In this document: positions 1-7,312 of the stretch, piece by piece
Layout of the letters: every line of letters begins with the position of its first letter
Position numbering within the stretch: the stretch's first letter is position 1
Assembly: GCA_020216845.1 (NCBI GenBank)
Contig: JAIWNK010000006.1
Coordinates: forward strand, 1-10,000
Source of the DNA: Anaerolinea sp.
GTDB lineage: Bacteria > Chloroflexota > Anaerolineae > Anaerolineales > Anaerolineaceae
DNA: 10,000 bases
Direction of reading: 5' to 3'
Position numbers and translations under genes: made by a program
Notes under the pieces: generated by a model
Database searches by the model: none
Seen by the model: only the letters and a program-made list of their open reading frames with translations
Told to the model about the DNA's origin: nothing

Positions 1-825
1 GACGAATCATTGCGCGCCGAACTAGAAGCTGAAACCACTGCTCTTGAAACCGACTTGCAAAAACGCCAAATCAGCGTACTGCTCTCTGGTCCGTACGATA
101 AGGGCAACGCTTTTCTCAGCATCAACGCCGGGGCGGGTGGCACCGATTCACAAGATTGGGCAGCCATGCTCCAACGCATGTATTTGCGTTGGGCAGAACG
201 GCGCGGCTATGAAGCCGAAGTAATTGACCTCACCGAAGGCGAAGAAGCCGGCATCAAAAGCACCACCATTGCCATCCGCGGCAAATACGCCTATGGCTAC
301 CTCAAATCCGAAAAAGGCGTTCACCGGCTCGTGCGCCTCTCCCCCTTTGACGCAGCTCATCGCCGCCACACCTCCTTTGCCGAAGTATCGGTCATGCCCG
401 AAGCCGACGACGACCTGGATATTCAAATCAATCCTGAAGACCTGCGCATTGACATCTACCGCTCCTCTGGTGCCGGTGGGCAAAATGTCCAAAAAAACTC
501 CACTGCCGTACGTCTGCTTCATATTCCCACTGGCATCATTGTCACCTGCCAAAACGAACGTTCTCAAATGCAAAATCGCGAAAACGCCATGCGAGTCCTG
601 CGCTCTCGTCTTCTTGATATTGAACGCGAAAAACAAGAAGCTGAGCTGGCACAACTACGCGGCGAATTCAAAAAAATCGAATGGGGCAGCCAAATCCGTT
701 CATACGTCCTTCACCCATATCAACTGGTCAAAGATCACCGCACCGAATACGAAGTCGGCAACACCCAAGCCGTCCTGGATGGCGATATAGACGCCCTGAT
801 TGAAGCCTACTTGAAAGCCCAATAA
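1..825 (+). CDS. prfB: Peptide chain release factor 2 (RF2), 5'-truncated by window edge
   Basis: RF2 recognises UAA and UGA stop codons in the ribosomal A site and triggers peptidyl-tRNA hydrolysis. The frame is open from base 1, so the gene begins upstream. The 274 codons seen compare with a usual length near 365, so roughly 90 N-terminal residues are missing. The anticodon-like tripeptide SPF lies at 340-348 and identifies RF2 rather than RF1, which has a PxT motif. The catalytic GGQ lies at 475-483 in the context SSGAGGQNVQKN. The stop is TAA at 823-825. The TTG at 10 is only an internal Leu codon, not a credible start. The programmed +1 frameshift common in prfB lies near the 5' end and is outside the window, so it cannot be judged. 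The next gene is 140 bp away and looks functionally unrelated. Confidence 0.97.
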   Translation, partial: DESLRAELEAETTALETDLQKRQISVLLSGPYDKGNAFLSINAGAGGTDSQDWAAMLQRMYLRWAERRGYEAEVIDLTEGEEAGIKSTTIAIRGKYAYGYLKSEKGVHRLVRLSPFDAAHRRHTSFAEVSVMPEADDDLDIQINPEDLRIDIYRSSGAGGQNVQKNSTAVRLLHIPTGIIVTCQNERSQMQNRENAMRVLRSRLLDIEREKQEAELAQLRGEFKKIEWGSQIRSYVLHPYQLVKDHRTEYEVGNTQAVLDGDIDALIEAYLKAQ

Positions 826-904
826 ACACATCTCCACAACACTTTTTGTGACACTTGCGGTAAGAAGTCTGGTCAAATAGCAGTATCCGACCATCACCAT
901 CCTT

Positions 905-913
905 TGATACAAT
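905..913 (+). promoter_or_regulatory. Candidate extended -10 promoter for the redox operon
   Basis: TGATACAAT is an extended -10 element: TGN followed by TACAAT, five of six bases matching TATAAT. No convincing -35 hexamer lies 16-18 bp upstream. It would start transcription near 920, giving a leader of about 46 nt before the ATG at 966. The rest of the 826-965 gap holds only a 5-bp inverted repeat (835-850) without a T-tract, so no prfB terminator is evident. Assigned from motif match and position only. Confidence 0.4.
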
Positions 914-965
914 GCCTAACGGGTTGAAATGCCACCCCCACTAGCGTGTTTGATAAGGACAAACT

Positions 966-3062
966 ATGACCGATTATCGCATTCAGCAACATCCTATTCT
1001 TCCCATCCCAGAACGAAAACCGCTCGAATTCTTCTGGTCTGACCAAAAACTTACGGCCTACGAAGGCGAAACCATTGCCGCAGCGCTCTTTGCCAATGGC
1101 ATTCGCATCTTTGGGCATCATCACATGGACAATTCTCCCCAGGGCATCTTCTGTGCCAACGGTCAATGTGCCCAATGCCTGGTCATTGCCGACGGGTTGC
1201 CGGTCAAAGCTTGTATGGAAGTTGTCAAAGCAGGTATGCATATTTACCCTGCCAATGGCCTGCCTGAACTGCCCAAAGTTTCACAAGTTCCGGCCATGCA
1301 ACCAGTAAGAGAAATAGAAATCCCCGTTCTCATCATTGGCGGCGGCCCCTCAGGGCTTTCCGCCGCAATTGAGCTGGGCAAGCGCGGTGTGCGTGCCATT
1401 CTGATTGACGACAAGCAACGCCTGGGCGGCAAATTGGTGCTGCAAACCCATCGCTTTTTTGGCTCTGCCAATGCCGTCTATGCTGGCACACGCGGCATAG
1501 ATATTGCCACCCGTCTAGAAAAAGACCTGCGCGCCTATCCATCCATCGAAATCTGGCTCAGCAGCACAGCCTTGGCCGTTTTTAGTGATCAAAAAGTTGG
1601 CGTCTTATACCATGGTCACGAATACGTCATTGTCAAACCAAAAGTTTTGCTGGTAGCATCTGGGGCGCGCGAAAAATTCCTCGCCTTCAAAGGCAACACC
1701 CTGCCTGGCGTTTATGGCGCAGGCGCCTTCCAAACCCTGGTCAATCGCGACCTGGTCCGTCCAGCCGAAAAGCTCTTCATCGTTGGCGGTGGCAATGTCG
1801 GCCTCATCGCTGGCTATCACGCCCTGCAAGCTGGCATCAGCGTTGTCGGCCTGGTTGAGGCACTGCCCGAATGCGGTGGCTATAAAGTCCATAAAGACAA
1901 ATTGGTGCGCATGGGCGTCCCCATTTACACCTCACACACCATCCTCAGCGCCAACGGAAATGATAAAGTCGAATCCGTCACCATTGCCCAAGTAGACGAA
2001 AAGTTTCGCCCCATTCCCGGCACAGCCAAATCCTTTGAATGCGACAGCATCCTGATCGCTGTTGGCCTCGACCCGGTCAACGAATTCTACCTCAAAGCCA
2101 AACAATTCAACCTGCCTGCCTTCGTCGCCGGAGATGCCGAAGAAATTGCCGAAGCCTCTGCTGCCATTTTCTCCGGCAAAATCAAAGGGCTTGAAGTTGC
2201 CCGCTTCCTCGGGCTAGAAGTCGGCGAAATTCCCGCCGCATGGTATCGCACCAGCGAAATCCTAAAATCTCGCCCAGGCAAAACCCTGATCCAAGAGGCA
2301 CCTGAGGTTACAACCGGCGTCATTCCCGTCATTCACTGCAACCAGGAAATCCCCTGCAACCCCTGCTCTGCGCTCTGCCCACATGGCCTCATTTACGTAG
2401 ACAGCCGCGACATCCGCTCCATTCCCGTCTTTTTGGGCAACAGTTATTGCTGCGAAGTCTGCGAACGCTGCGTGGTTGGCTGCCCCGGTCTAGCGATCAC
2501 GCTAGTAGATTATCGCAACGATCCGGATTTTCCCATCGTTTCCATTCCCTATGAATTCACCCGCGAAACGCTCAAATCCAAAGATGTCATTACCGTCATA
2601 GACACCGAAGGCACGCCGTTGGGAGATGTGGAAGTCATCTCAACGCATTCCATCCCCACCTCCGACCGCACCCTGGTTGTTCAGGTGCAAGCCCCCAAAG
2701 AGATTGCCAGCCGCATCGCCGGAATCCGCATTCAAGAAGCCGCTGTGACTCAACCGTTAGCTGAATATGTAGACCACATAGCCGACGATATCATCGTCTG
2801 TCGCTGTGAACGCGTCACCGCCGGCGAAATTCGCGCCCTCATCCGCCAAGGCTATCGCGACATCAATGAAATCAAAACCGTCACGCGTGCCAGCATGGGC
2901 GCATGTGGAGCAAAAACCTGCACAGCCATCATCCACCGCCTCTTCCGCGAAGAAGGCATTCCGGTTGACGAAATTATTGAATCTACCAAACGCCCAATCT
3001 TCATCGAAGTTCCCCTCGGAACTTTTGCTGGTGCAAATGGCCAGGAAGGTGAAAACAAATGA
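966..3062 (+). CDS. Multidomain Fe-S/FAD oxidoreductase, large subunit of a putative amino-acid/amine dehydrogenase
   Basis: The 698-aa protein chains four redox modules. Residues about 20-105 form a plant-type [2Fe-2S] domain of HcnA/Fer2_4 type with C63, C68, C71 and C83 (CX4CX2C plus a distal Cys). Residues about 118-420 are a pyridine nucleotide-disulfide oxidoreductase core with an FAD-binding GGGPSG (125-130) and a second Rossmann motif GGGNVG (274-279), probably for NAD(P). Residues 458-506 are ferredoxin-like: C458, C464, C467 and C471-Pro, then the classic CX2CX2CX3CP at C496, C499, C502 and C506, enough for two [4Fe-4S] clusters. Residues about 610-655 are a BFD-like [2Fe-2S] domain (C612, C614, C647, C652). 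No signal peptide or membrane segment is visible, so it is probably cytoplasmic. AAGGA at 955-959, 6 nt before the ATG, supports the start. Its stop overlaps the next start (ATGA). Relatives are HCN synthase HcnAB, octopine/nopaline oxidase A subunits and dye-linked proline dehydrogenase subunits. The substrate is unknown. Confidence 0.85.
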   Translation: MTDYRIQQHPILPIPERKPLEFFWSDQKLTAYEGETIAAALFANGIRIFGHHHMDNSPQGIFCANGQCAQCLVIADGLPVKACMEVVKAGMHIYPANGLPELPKVSQVPAMQPVREIEIPVLIIGGGPSGLSAAIELGKRGVRAILIDDKQRLGGKLVLQTHRFFGSANAVYAGTRGIDIATRLEKDLRAYPSIEIWLSSTALAVFSDQKVGVLYHGHEYVIVKPKVLLVASGAREKFLAFKGNTLPGVYGAGAFQTLVNRDLVRPAEKLFIVGGGNVGLIAGYHALQAGISVVGLVEALPECGGYKVHKDKLVRMGVPIYTSHTILSANGNDKVESVTIAQVDEKFRPIPGTAKSFECDSILIAVGLDPVNEFYLKAKQFNLPAFVAGDAEEIAEASAAIFSGKIKGLEVARFLGLEVGEIPAAWYRTSEILKSRPGKTLIQEAPEVTTGVIPVIHCNQEIPCNPCSALCPHGLIYVDSRDIRSIPVFLGNSYCCEVCERCVVGCPGLAITLVDYRNDPDFPIVSIPYEFTRETLKSKDVITVIDTEGTPLGDVEVISTHSIPTSDRTLVVQVQAPKEIASRIAGIRIQEAAVTQPLAEYVDHIADDIIVCRCERVTAGEIRALIRQGYRDINEIKTVTRASMGACGAKTCTAIIHRLFREEGIPVDEIIESTKRPIFIEVPLGTFAGANGQEGENK

Positions 3063-4219
3063 CCACAATCCCTCATTATGACGTCATTATCATTGGTGCC
3101 GGTTCGGTTGGCACACCTGCCGCCTACTACTTTGCCAAAGCAGGGTTTAAAACCCTTGTCCTTGACCCACTCCCTAGCGTTGGCCAAGGCTCGAGTAAAA
3201 AAGCCATCGGCGGTGTCCGCGCCACCCACTCAGACCCCGCCAAAATTCGCCTCTGCTTGCGCAGCCTTGAGATTTTCTCCACATGGAAAGAAGAAACCGG
3301 CGATGACATTGAATGGTACCAGGGCGGCTATTGCTTTGTCGCCTACCGCCAGCGCGAGGAACAAATCCTCAAAGACCTGATGGTCAAGCAAAAACAATTC
3401 AACCTCAACATAGATTGGTATAACCACGACGACCTGCTAAAGATTGTTCCCGACCTCAACCCCAACGATCTAATCGGCGGCACTTTCTCCCCTGGCGATG
3501 GCAGCATCTCCCCCCTGCTATGCATCCATTCCTACTACACCCATGCCATGCAAGCTGGCGCCACTTTCCACTTTGATGAACGCGTCACCCAAATCCTCAC
3601 CCAAAGCGGCAAAGTCACTGGCGTTAAAACAGATCATGCCACGTATGGCGCCGACGTCGTTATTAATGCTGCTGGCGCATGGTCAAAAGAAGTCGGCGCC
3701 ATGATTGGCCTCAACGTCCCAGTCCAGCCCGACTCACACGAAGCAGCAATTACCGAACACGTTGCCCGCTTCCTTGAACCAATGATTGTAGATATCCGTC
3801 CTGCCCCGGGCTCGTCCAATTTCTACTTCTATCAACATCTCACTGGCCAAATCATCTTCTGCATCACCCCCAACCCACCCATCTGGGGCTTCGACACCAA
3901 TGAAACCTCATCCTTCCTGCCCATGGTTGCGCAACGCATGGTTGAAGTCATGCCGCGTCTCAAGAATCTGCGCGTTCGCCGCACCTGGCGCGGTCTCTAC
4001 CCCATGACGCCCGACGGCTTCCCAATTGTTGGCTGGGCTCGCGAAGTGCAAGGCTTTCTACTTGCAACTGGCATGTGCGGCCAAGGAATCATGCTTGGGC
4101 CTGGCTTGGCTGAAATGCTTGTTCGCCTCGTCCAACATACCAACACCCCCGCAGATGACGAAATTTTGCCCTACATGTCACCCTACCGCGACTTTGGCGG
4201 CCAGGAAATGCTAAAATAG
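3059..4219 (+). CDS. FAD-dependent oxidoreductase, DAO / sarcosine oxidase beta-like subunit
   Basis: This 386-aa protein of the D-amino-acid oxidase superfamily probably dehydrogenates a C-N bond in an amino acid, N-methyl amino acid or cyclic imino acid. The FAD-binding GAGSVG is at residues 13-18, after a hydrophobic strand. The family's GQGSSKKAIGGVR segment is at 42-54. The C-terminal FAD/substrate signature is intact: RGLYPMTPDGFPIVG at 311-325, then ATGMCGQGIMLGP at 336-348. Length is typical of SoxB, HcnC and proline dehydrogenase beta subunits. The ATG overlaps the upstream TGA by 4 bp, and AGGAAGG at 3043-3049 supplies a Shine-Dalgarno sequence, so translation is probably coupled and the two proteins probably form one complex. 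Electrons would pass from this flavin into the Fe-S/FAD subunit. The conserved PDG...GQG architecture fits an amine substrate better than glycerol-3-phosphate, despite glpK lying 4.5 kb downstream. The specific substrate cannot be read from the sequence. Confidence 0.85.
   Translation: MTTIPHYDVIIIGAGSVGTPAAYYFAKAGFKTLVLDPLPSVGQGSSKKAIGGVRATHSDPAKIRLCLRSLEIFSTWKEETGDDIEWYQGGYCFVAYRQREEQILKDLMVKQKQFNLNIDWYNHDDLLKIVPDLNPNDLIGGTFSPGDGSISPLLCIHSYYTHAMQAGATFHFDERVTQILTQSGKVTGVKTDHATYGADVVINAAGAWSKEVGAMIGLNVPVQPDSHEAAITEHVARFLEPMIVDIRPAPGSSNFYFYQHLTGQIIFCITPNPPIWGFDTNETSSFLPMVAQRMVEVMPRLKNLRVRRTWRGLYPMTPDGFPIVGWAREVQGFLLATGMCGQGIMLGPGLAEMLVRLVQHTNTPADDEILPYMSPYRDFGGQEMLK
4209..4217 (+). promoter_or_regulatory. 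Candidate extended -10 element upstream of the HAD gene
   Basis: TGCTAAAAT (TGN plus TAAAAT, five of six bases matching TATAAT) overlaps the last codons of the flavoprotein gene. No good -35 is seen at normal spacing. If active, transcription would start near 4224 and the leader of the HAD gene would contain the 4242-4274 hairpin. It is offered because too little room exists between that hairpin and the HAD start for a separate promoter. Weak evidence. Confidence 0.25.
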
Positions 4220-4241
4220 TCTCAATCCACCTTAAACTTGC

Positions 4242-4274
4242 AAACCGGCGCAGGGATTTTTTCTGCGCCGGTTT
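4242..4274 (+). terminator. Perfect 12-bp hairpin; weak terminator or leader hairpin
   Basis: AAACCGGCGCAG (4242-4253) and CTGCGCCGGTTT (4263-4274) are perfect reverse complements with a 9-nt loop rich in T. The GC-rich stem lies 22 bp after the flavoprotein stop, the usual place for an intrinsic terminator. However, the T-run after the stem is only four bases (4272-4275), and three of them pair within the stem. The GGAG ribosome binding site of the next gene begins at 4276. The element therefore sits in any HAD transcript made from upstream, and could act as an inefficient terminator, an attenuator or an RNA structure that affects translation initiation. Confidence 0.6.
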
Positions 4275-4286
4275 TGGAGCTTGATT

Positions 4287-4964
4287 ATGACCATTCAAGG
4301 ACTTATTTTTGATTTTGATGGCCTCATTGCCGACACCGAAAAACCAGAATACGATGCCTGGCAAGCGATTTACCAATCCTACGGCGTTGAGCTTGCCCTT
4401 ACCGACTGGGCGCGCTGCATTGGCGCATCATATGCCGCTTTTGACCCCGTTACCCACCTCGAATCCCTGCTCGGCTACAGCGTTCCTCGTCAACAGCTCA
4501 TCACCACCCATCGTCAAAACGCCAATCGCTCGCTCGATCACCTTGAGCCACTTCCTGGCGTCGTCTCACTGCTCCAAAACGCACAACAAGCCGGCCTTCG
4601 CCTGGCCATCGCCTCCAGCTCCGACCGTGCTTGGGTGCATTCACGGCTTAAAATCATGGGGCTATTTGAGTACTTTGATTGCATTCGTACCGCTGATGAC
4701 GTAGAGCAGCTAAAACCATCACCACACCTCTATCTTGCTGCGCTTGAATGCCTTGGCCTTACCGCCGAACAAGCCATCGCCTTTGAAGATTCTCCCAATG
4801 GCATCACCGCAGCACAACGTGCCGGTCTATTTTGTGTTGCTGTTCCCAATGAGATCACCGCTCAACTCCCCATCCAACACGCCAATCTCATCATTCCATC
4901 CCTCACGCAACTAAGCCTAAGCCAACTACAATCACTTCCACAAACACCCGCTCGCGTTTCTTGA
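4287..4964 (+). CDS. HAD superfamily hydrolase, subfamily IA (beta-phosphoglucomutase-like)
   Basis: A 225-aa cytoplasmic phosphatase or phosphomutase-type enzyme acting through a phospho-aspartate intermediate. All four HAD motifs are present. Motif I is DFDGLIADTE, with nucleophile D9 and acid/base D11. The motif II Ser is within IASSS (108-112). The motif III Lys is K143 in QLKPSP. Motif IV is FEDSPNG (166-172), including E167 and D168. The stretch between motifs I and II is the helical cap (C1) typical of subfamily IA. The start is taken at ATG 4287, which has GGAG at 4276-4279 seven bases upstream. The in-frame TTG at 4281 is too close to that site. The TGA stop lies within the -35 box of the rel promoter. 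Substrate specificity of this family is not predictable from sequence, and no neighbour indicates it. Confidence 0.9.
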   Translation: MTIQGLIFDFDGLIADTEKPEYDAWQAIYQSYGVELALTDWARCIGASYAAFDPVTHLESLLGYSVPRQQLITTHRQNANRSLDHLEPLPGVVSLLQNAQQAGLRLAIASSSDRAWVHSRLKIMGLFEYFDCIRTADDVEQLKPSPHLYLAALECLGLTAEQAIAFEDSPNGITAAQRAGLFCVAVPNEITAQLPIQHANLIIPSLTQLSLSQLQSLPQTPARVS

Positions 4965-4989
4965 CATTCCCTACCCTCACATTTATACT
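4961..4989 (+). promoter_or_regulatory. Strong sigma70-type promoter of rel
   Basis: TTGACA (4961-4966, perfect consensus) is separated by exactly 17 bp from TATACT (4984-4989, five of six matches). The -35 overlaps the HAD stop codon TGA at 4962-4964. Transcription would start near 4996, leaving a leader of about 13 nt that holds little more than the ribosome binding site before TTG 5009. It is the best promoter in the window by consensus match, and it argues that rel is transcribed independently of the HAD gene. Confidence 0.75.
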
Positions 4990-5008
4990 ATTCACGGTAG
5001 AGGAAGAT

Positions 5009-7207
5009 TTGAAACTAGAGAATCTGCTTGAAATTTTACCCGACAACTACACCATCGTAGATCGCGAACTGATTGAACGCGCCTACAACTTCACCAAACA
5101 AGCTCACACCGGACAGTCTCGCAGCTCTGGTGAAAGCTACCTCACACATTGTGTTGCCGTTGCCGCTATCCTTGCCGAACTCCACATGCCCCCCAATGTT
5201 GTGATTGCTGGCCTTCTGCACGACACGCTTGCCAACACCAACTTGACAACAAACGACTTAAAACGAGAATTCGGCGATGAAATTGCCAATCTCGTTAACG
5301 AGGTCACCCGCATCAGCAGTCTTCCCTCCCTCAGCGAAAATCGCCCCACCGTCGTCCAATCGCGTGAAATTGACCCGGCCACACCGCACCGCTCGCGTCA
5401 GCAAGAGGCCAACACCGAGGCCCTGCGCAAGATGTTGCTCGCCATGAACAAAGACATCCGTGTCCTCATCATCAAGCTGGCCGACCGCTTGCACAACATG
5501 CGCACCCTGGGCAACTTGCCAGAAAATCGCCGCTTAGTCATAGCACAAGAAACGCTCGACATCTACGCCCCCCTCGCCAACCGTCTCGGCATCTGGCAAA
5601 TCAAATCTGAACTAGAAGACCTTTCCTTTCGCTACCTTGACCCCGAAACCTACAAAGAAATCGCTGACAAACTCAGCAAAATGGATCAAGACCACGCCAA
5701 GAAAATGGCGTTAATCATCCAAAAATTACGCACCGTCATTGAGGAAGCAGGCATTCAGGCCCGCATCTCTGGGCGCACCAAACACATCTACTCAATCTAC
5801 CGCAAAATGGTTACCAAGGGCAAACCCTTTGAAATGGTACGTGATGTGCGCGGGGTTCGTCTCATCGTCAATGAAGTTGCAGACTGTTACCATGCACTCG
5901 GCGTCATTCACAATCGCTGGCGTCCAATCCCTTCTGAATTTGACGACTATATTGCCTCTCCTAAAAACAACTTCTATCAATCTCTCCACACGGCTGTTAT
6001 CTTTGAAGATGGCAAACCTCTTGAGGTACAAATTCGCACCCAAGAAATGGATACCAATGCTGAATATGGCATTGCTGCACACTGGCGCTATAAGGAAGGG
6101 GGGCGTGGAGAAGCCGAATACGAACAACGCGTCAATTGGCTGCGCCGTCTGCTAGAATGGCAAAACGAGGTCAAAGATTCGCAAGAATTCCTGGATGGCG
6201 TTAAAAGCGACATCTTTCAAGACCGTGTCTACGTCTTCACCCCACGCGGTGACATCATTGATTTACCCGCTGGCGCCACCCCAATAGACTTTGCCTATCA
6301 TGTCCACACCCAAATCGGCCATCGCTGTCGCGGTGCCAAAATCAACGGCAAGCTTGTCACCCTTGATTACACCCTCAAAAGCGGTGATCAAGTCGAAATC
6401 CTCACCGCCAAACAAGGCGGCCCAAGCCGCGATTGGCTCAATAGCAATCTTGGCCTGGTAAAAACCCCACGCGCCCGCTCCAAAATTCGCGCCTGGTTCA
6501 TTCACCTTGACCGAGAACAAAACCTGACCCAAGGCAAATTGTTGCTGGAAAAAGAATTCCGCCGCCTGGGCATCCAAACCATTGACATTGACAAACTCAC
6601 CCACGCCCTCGAATACCGCTCCGCCGATGACCTCTACGTTGCTCTGGGGTGCGGGAATATTTCCATCAGCCGCATCATCAGCGAGCTCAACGAAATTAAC
6701 GAAGCCGAAAAACACCCCGTCGAAGAAATCCCTCGCTTGGTTTCCGAAAAGCCCGCCGCGAGTACAGGCGTACAGGTTACCGGCATCAAAGGGCTGCTCA
6801 TCAACTTGGCCCATTGCTGCAACCCTGCCCCTGGCGACGAAATTGTTGGCTACATCACCCAAGGACGCGGCGCCACCATTCACCGCGCCGAATGCGCCAA
6901 TATCGTCCGTCTGCGACAGAAAAACCCCGACCGCATCATCCAGGTCGATTGGGGCGAACCACAGCGTACCTACCCCGTCAATATTCAAATCAAAGCCTTC
7001 CAGCGCCAGGGCTTGCTCACCGATATCTCATCCACCCTAACCGATGAAAGTATTGGCCTACGTGACATCCGTATGAACACCTCATCCAATATTGCCACCT
7101 TCCAGCTGACCATTGAAATTAACGATATCACCCAACTCAGCCGCATCCTTAATCGCCTTGAAAACATCCCCAATGTCATGGAAGCCCGTCGCCTTACCCC
7201 AGGATAA
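5009..7207 (+). CDS. relA: RelA/SpoT-family (p)ppGpp synthetase with degenerate hydrolase site
   Basis: Long RSH protein of the stringent response, which makes (p)ppGpp from ATP and GDP/GTP when ribosomes stall. Numbering is from TTG 5009 (732 aa). TTG 5009 is preferred because GAGGAAG lies at 5000-5006; the in-frame TTG at 4961 falls inside the -35 box, and the first in-frame ATG is within the HD domain. Domains: HD hydrolase fold about 25-190; synthetase about 245-370 (GRTKHIYSIYRKM with R256 and K258, D279, YQSLHT, E339 in LEVQIRT); TGS about 405-470; helical region; zinc-finger/conserved-cysteine domain (HCC at 603-605, C619); ACT about 654-732. In the HD site, H47, H71, D72, D159 and N163 remain, but the Glu-Asp pair of HDxxED is Ala75-Asn76. 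The synthetase has EFDD (310-313) rather than RXKD. Both features are those of monofunctional RelA, so hydrolysis is probably lost. The segment after the HD helix (about 104-136) is longer than usual. Confidence 0.93.
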   Translation: MKLENLLEILPDNYTIVDRELIERAYNFTKQAHTGQSRSSGESYLTHCVAVAAILAELHMPPNVVIAGLLHDTLANTNLTTNDLKREFGDEIANLVNEVTRISSLPSLSENRPTVVQSREIDPATPHRSRQQEANTEALRKMLLAMNKDIRVLIIKLADRLHNMRTLGNLPENRRLVIAQETLDIYAPLANRLGIWQIKSELEDLSFRYLDPETYKEIADKLSKMDQDHAKKMALIIQKLRTVIEEAGIQARISGRTKHIYSIYRKMVTKGKPFEMVRDVRGVRLIVNEVADCYHALGVIHNRWRPIPSEFDDYIASPKNNFYQSLHTAVIFEDGKPLEVQIRTQEMDTNAEYGIAAHWRYKEGGRGEAEYEQRVNWLRRLLEWQNEVKDSQEFLDGVKSDIFQDRVYVFTPRGDIIDLPAGATPIDFAYHVHTQIGHRCRGAKINGKLVTLDYTLKSGDQVEILTAKQGGPSRDWLNSNLGLVKTPRARSKIRAWFIHLDREQNLTQGKLLLEKEFRRLGIQTIDIDKLTHALEYRSADDLYVALGCGNISISRIISELNEINEAEKHPVEEIPRLVSEKPAASTGVQVTGIKGLLINLAHCCNPAPGDEIVGYITQGRGATIHRAECANIVRLRQKNPDRIIQVDWGEPQRTYPVNIQIKAFQRQGLLTDISSTLTDESIGLRDIRMNTSSNIATFQLTIEINDITQLSRILNRLENIPNVMEARRLTPG

Positions 7208-7210
7208 ATC

Positions 7211-7268
7211 CCCCAAAACACTTTACGGATTACACACCTTGGAGTAAAATCGCATCCTGGTTTTGGGG
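7211..7268 (+). repeat. 9-bp inverted repeat flanking a candidate promoter
   Basis: CCCCAAAAC (7211-7219) and GTTTTGGGG (7260-7268) are exact reverse complements 40 bp apart. They bracket the candidate promoter at 7222-7250. The long loop makes a terminator unlikely. A 9-bp match at this spacing could easily occur by chance in 10 kb, so function is not claimed. Confidence 0.3.
7222..7250 (+). promoter_or_regulatory. Candidate promoter of the small acidic protein gene
   Basis: TTTACG (7222-7227, four of six -35 matches) is followed after 17 bp by TAAAAT (7245-7250, five of six -10 matches). Transcription would start near 7257, giving a leader of about 56 nt. No rel terminator is evident between 7208 and 7221, so read-through from rel is also possible. 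Confidence 0.45.
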
Positions 7269-7312
7269 TATTTTCTAGTGCACGGCCTTATCTTACACCC
7301 CAGGAGGAAAAG

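Noticed and set aside
148..654. A 168-codon minus-strand frame and an overlapping 188-codon plus-strand frame within prfB
   Set aside because: Both are shadows of prfB, which contains the SPF and GGQ motifs in its own frame; neither shadow resembles a protein family.
835..850. Possible prfB terminator: short inverted repeat CACAA/TTGTG
   Set aside because: The stem is only 5 bp and no T-tract follows; such repeats are common by chance.
966..4219. The redox pair as GlpA/GlpB-type glycerol-3-phosphate dehydrogenase linked to glpK
   Set aside because: The flavoprotein is SoxB/HcnC-sized with the PMTPDG...GQG amine-oxidase signature, glpK has its own promoter 4.5 kb away, and other genes intervene. 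A BFD domain alone is not specific.
4281..4286. TTG at 4281 as the start of the HAD gene
   Set aside because: It lies one base from the GGAG site; ATG 4287 has 7-nt spacing and begins the usual HAD N-terminus.
4961..5008. Upstream TTG start for rel, which would add 16 residues
   Set aside because: That TTG is part of a consensus -35 box and has no ribosome binding site; TTG 5009 has GAGGAAG at proper spacing.
6263..6988. A 241-codon open frame on the minus strand inside rel
   Set aside because: It is antisense to the synthetase-to-ACT part of a clearly coding gene, has no recognisable domain or ribosome binding site, and is explained by the codon bias of the sense strand.
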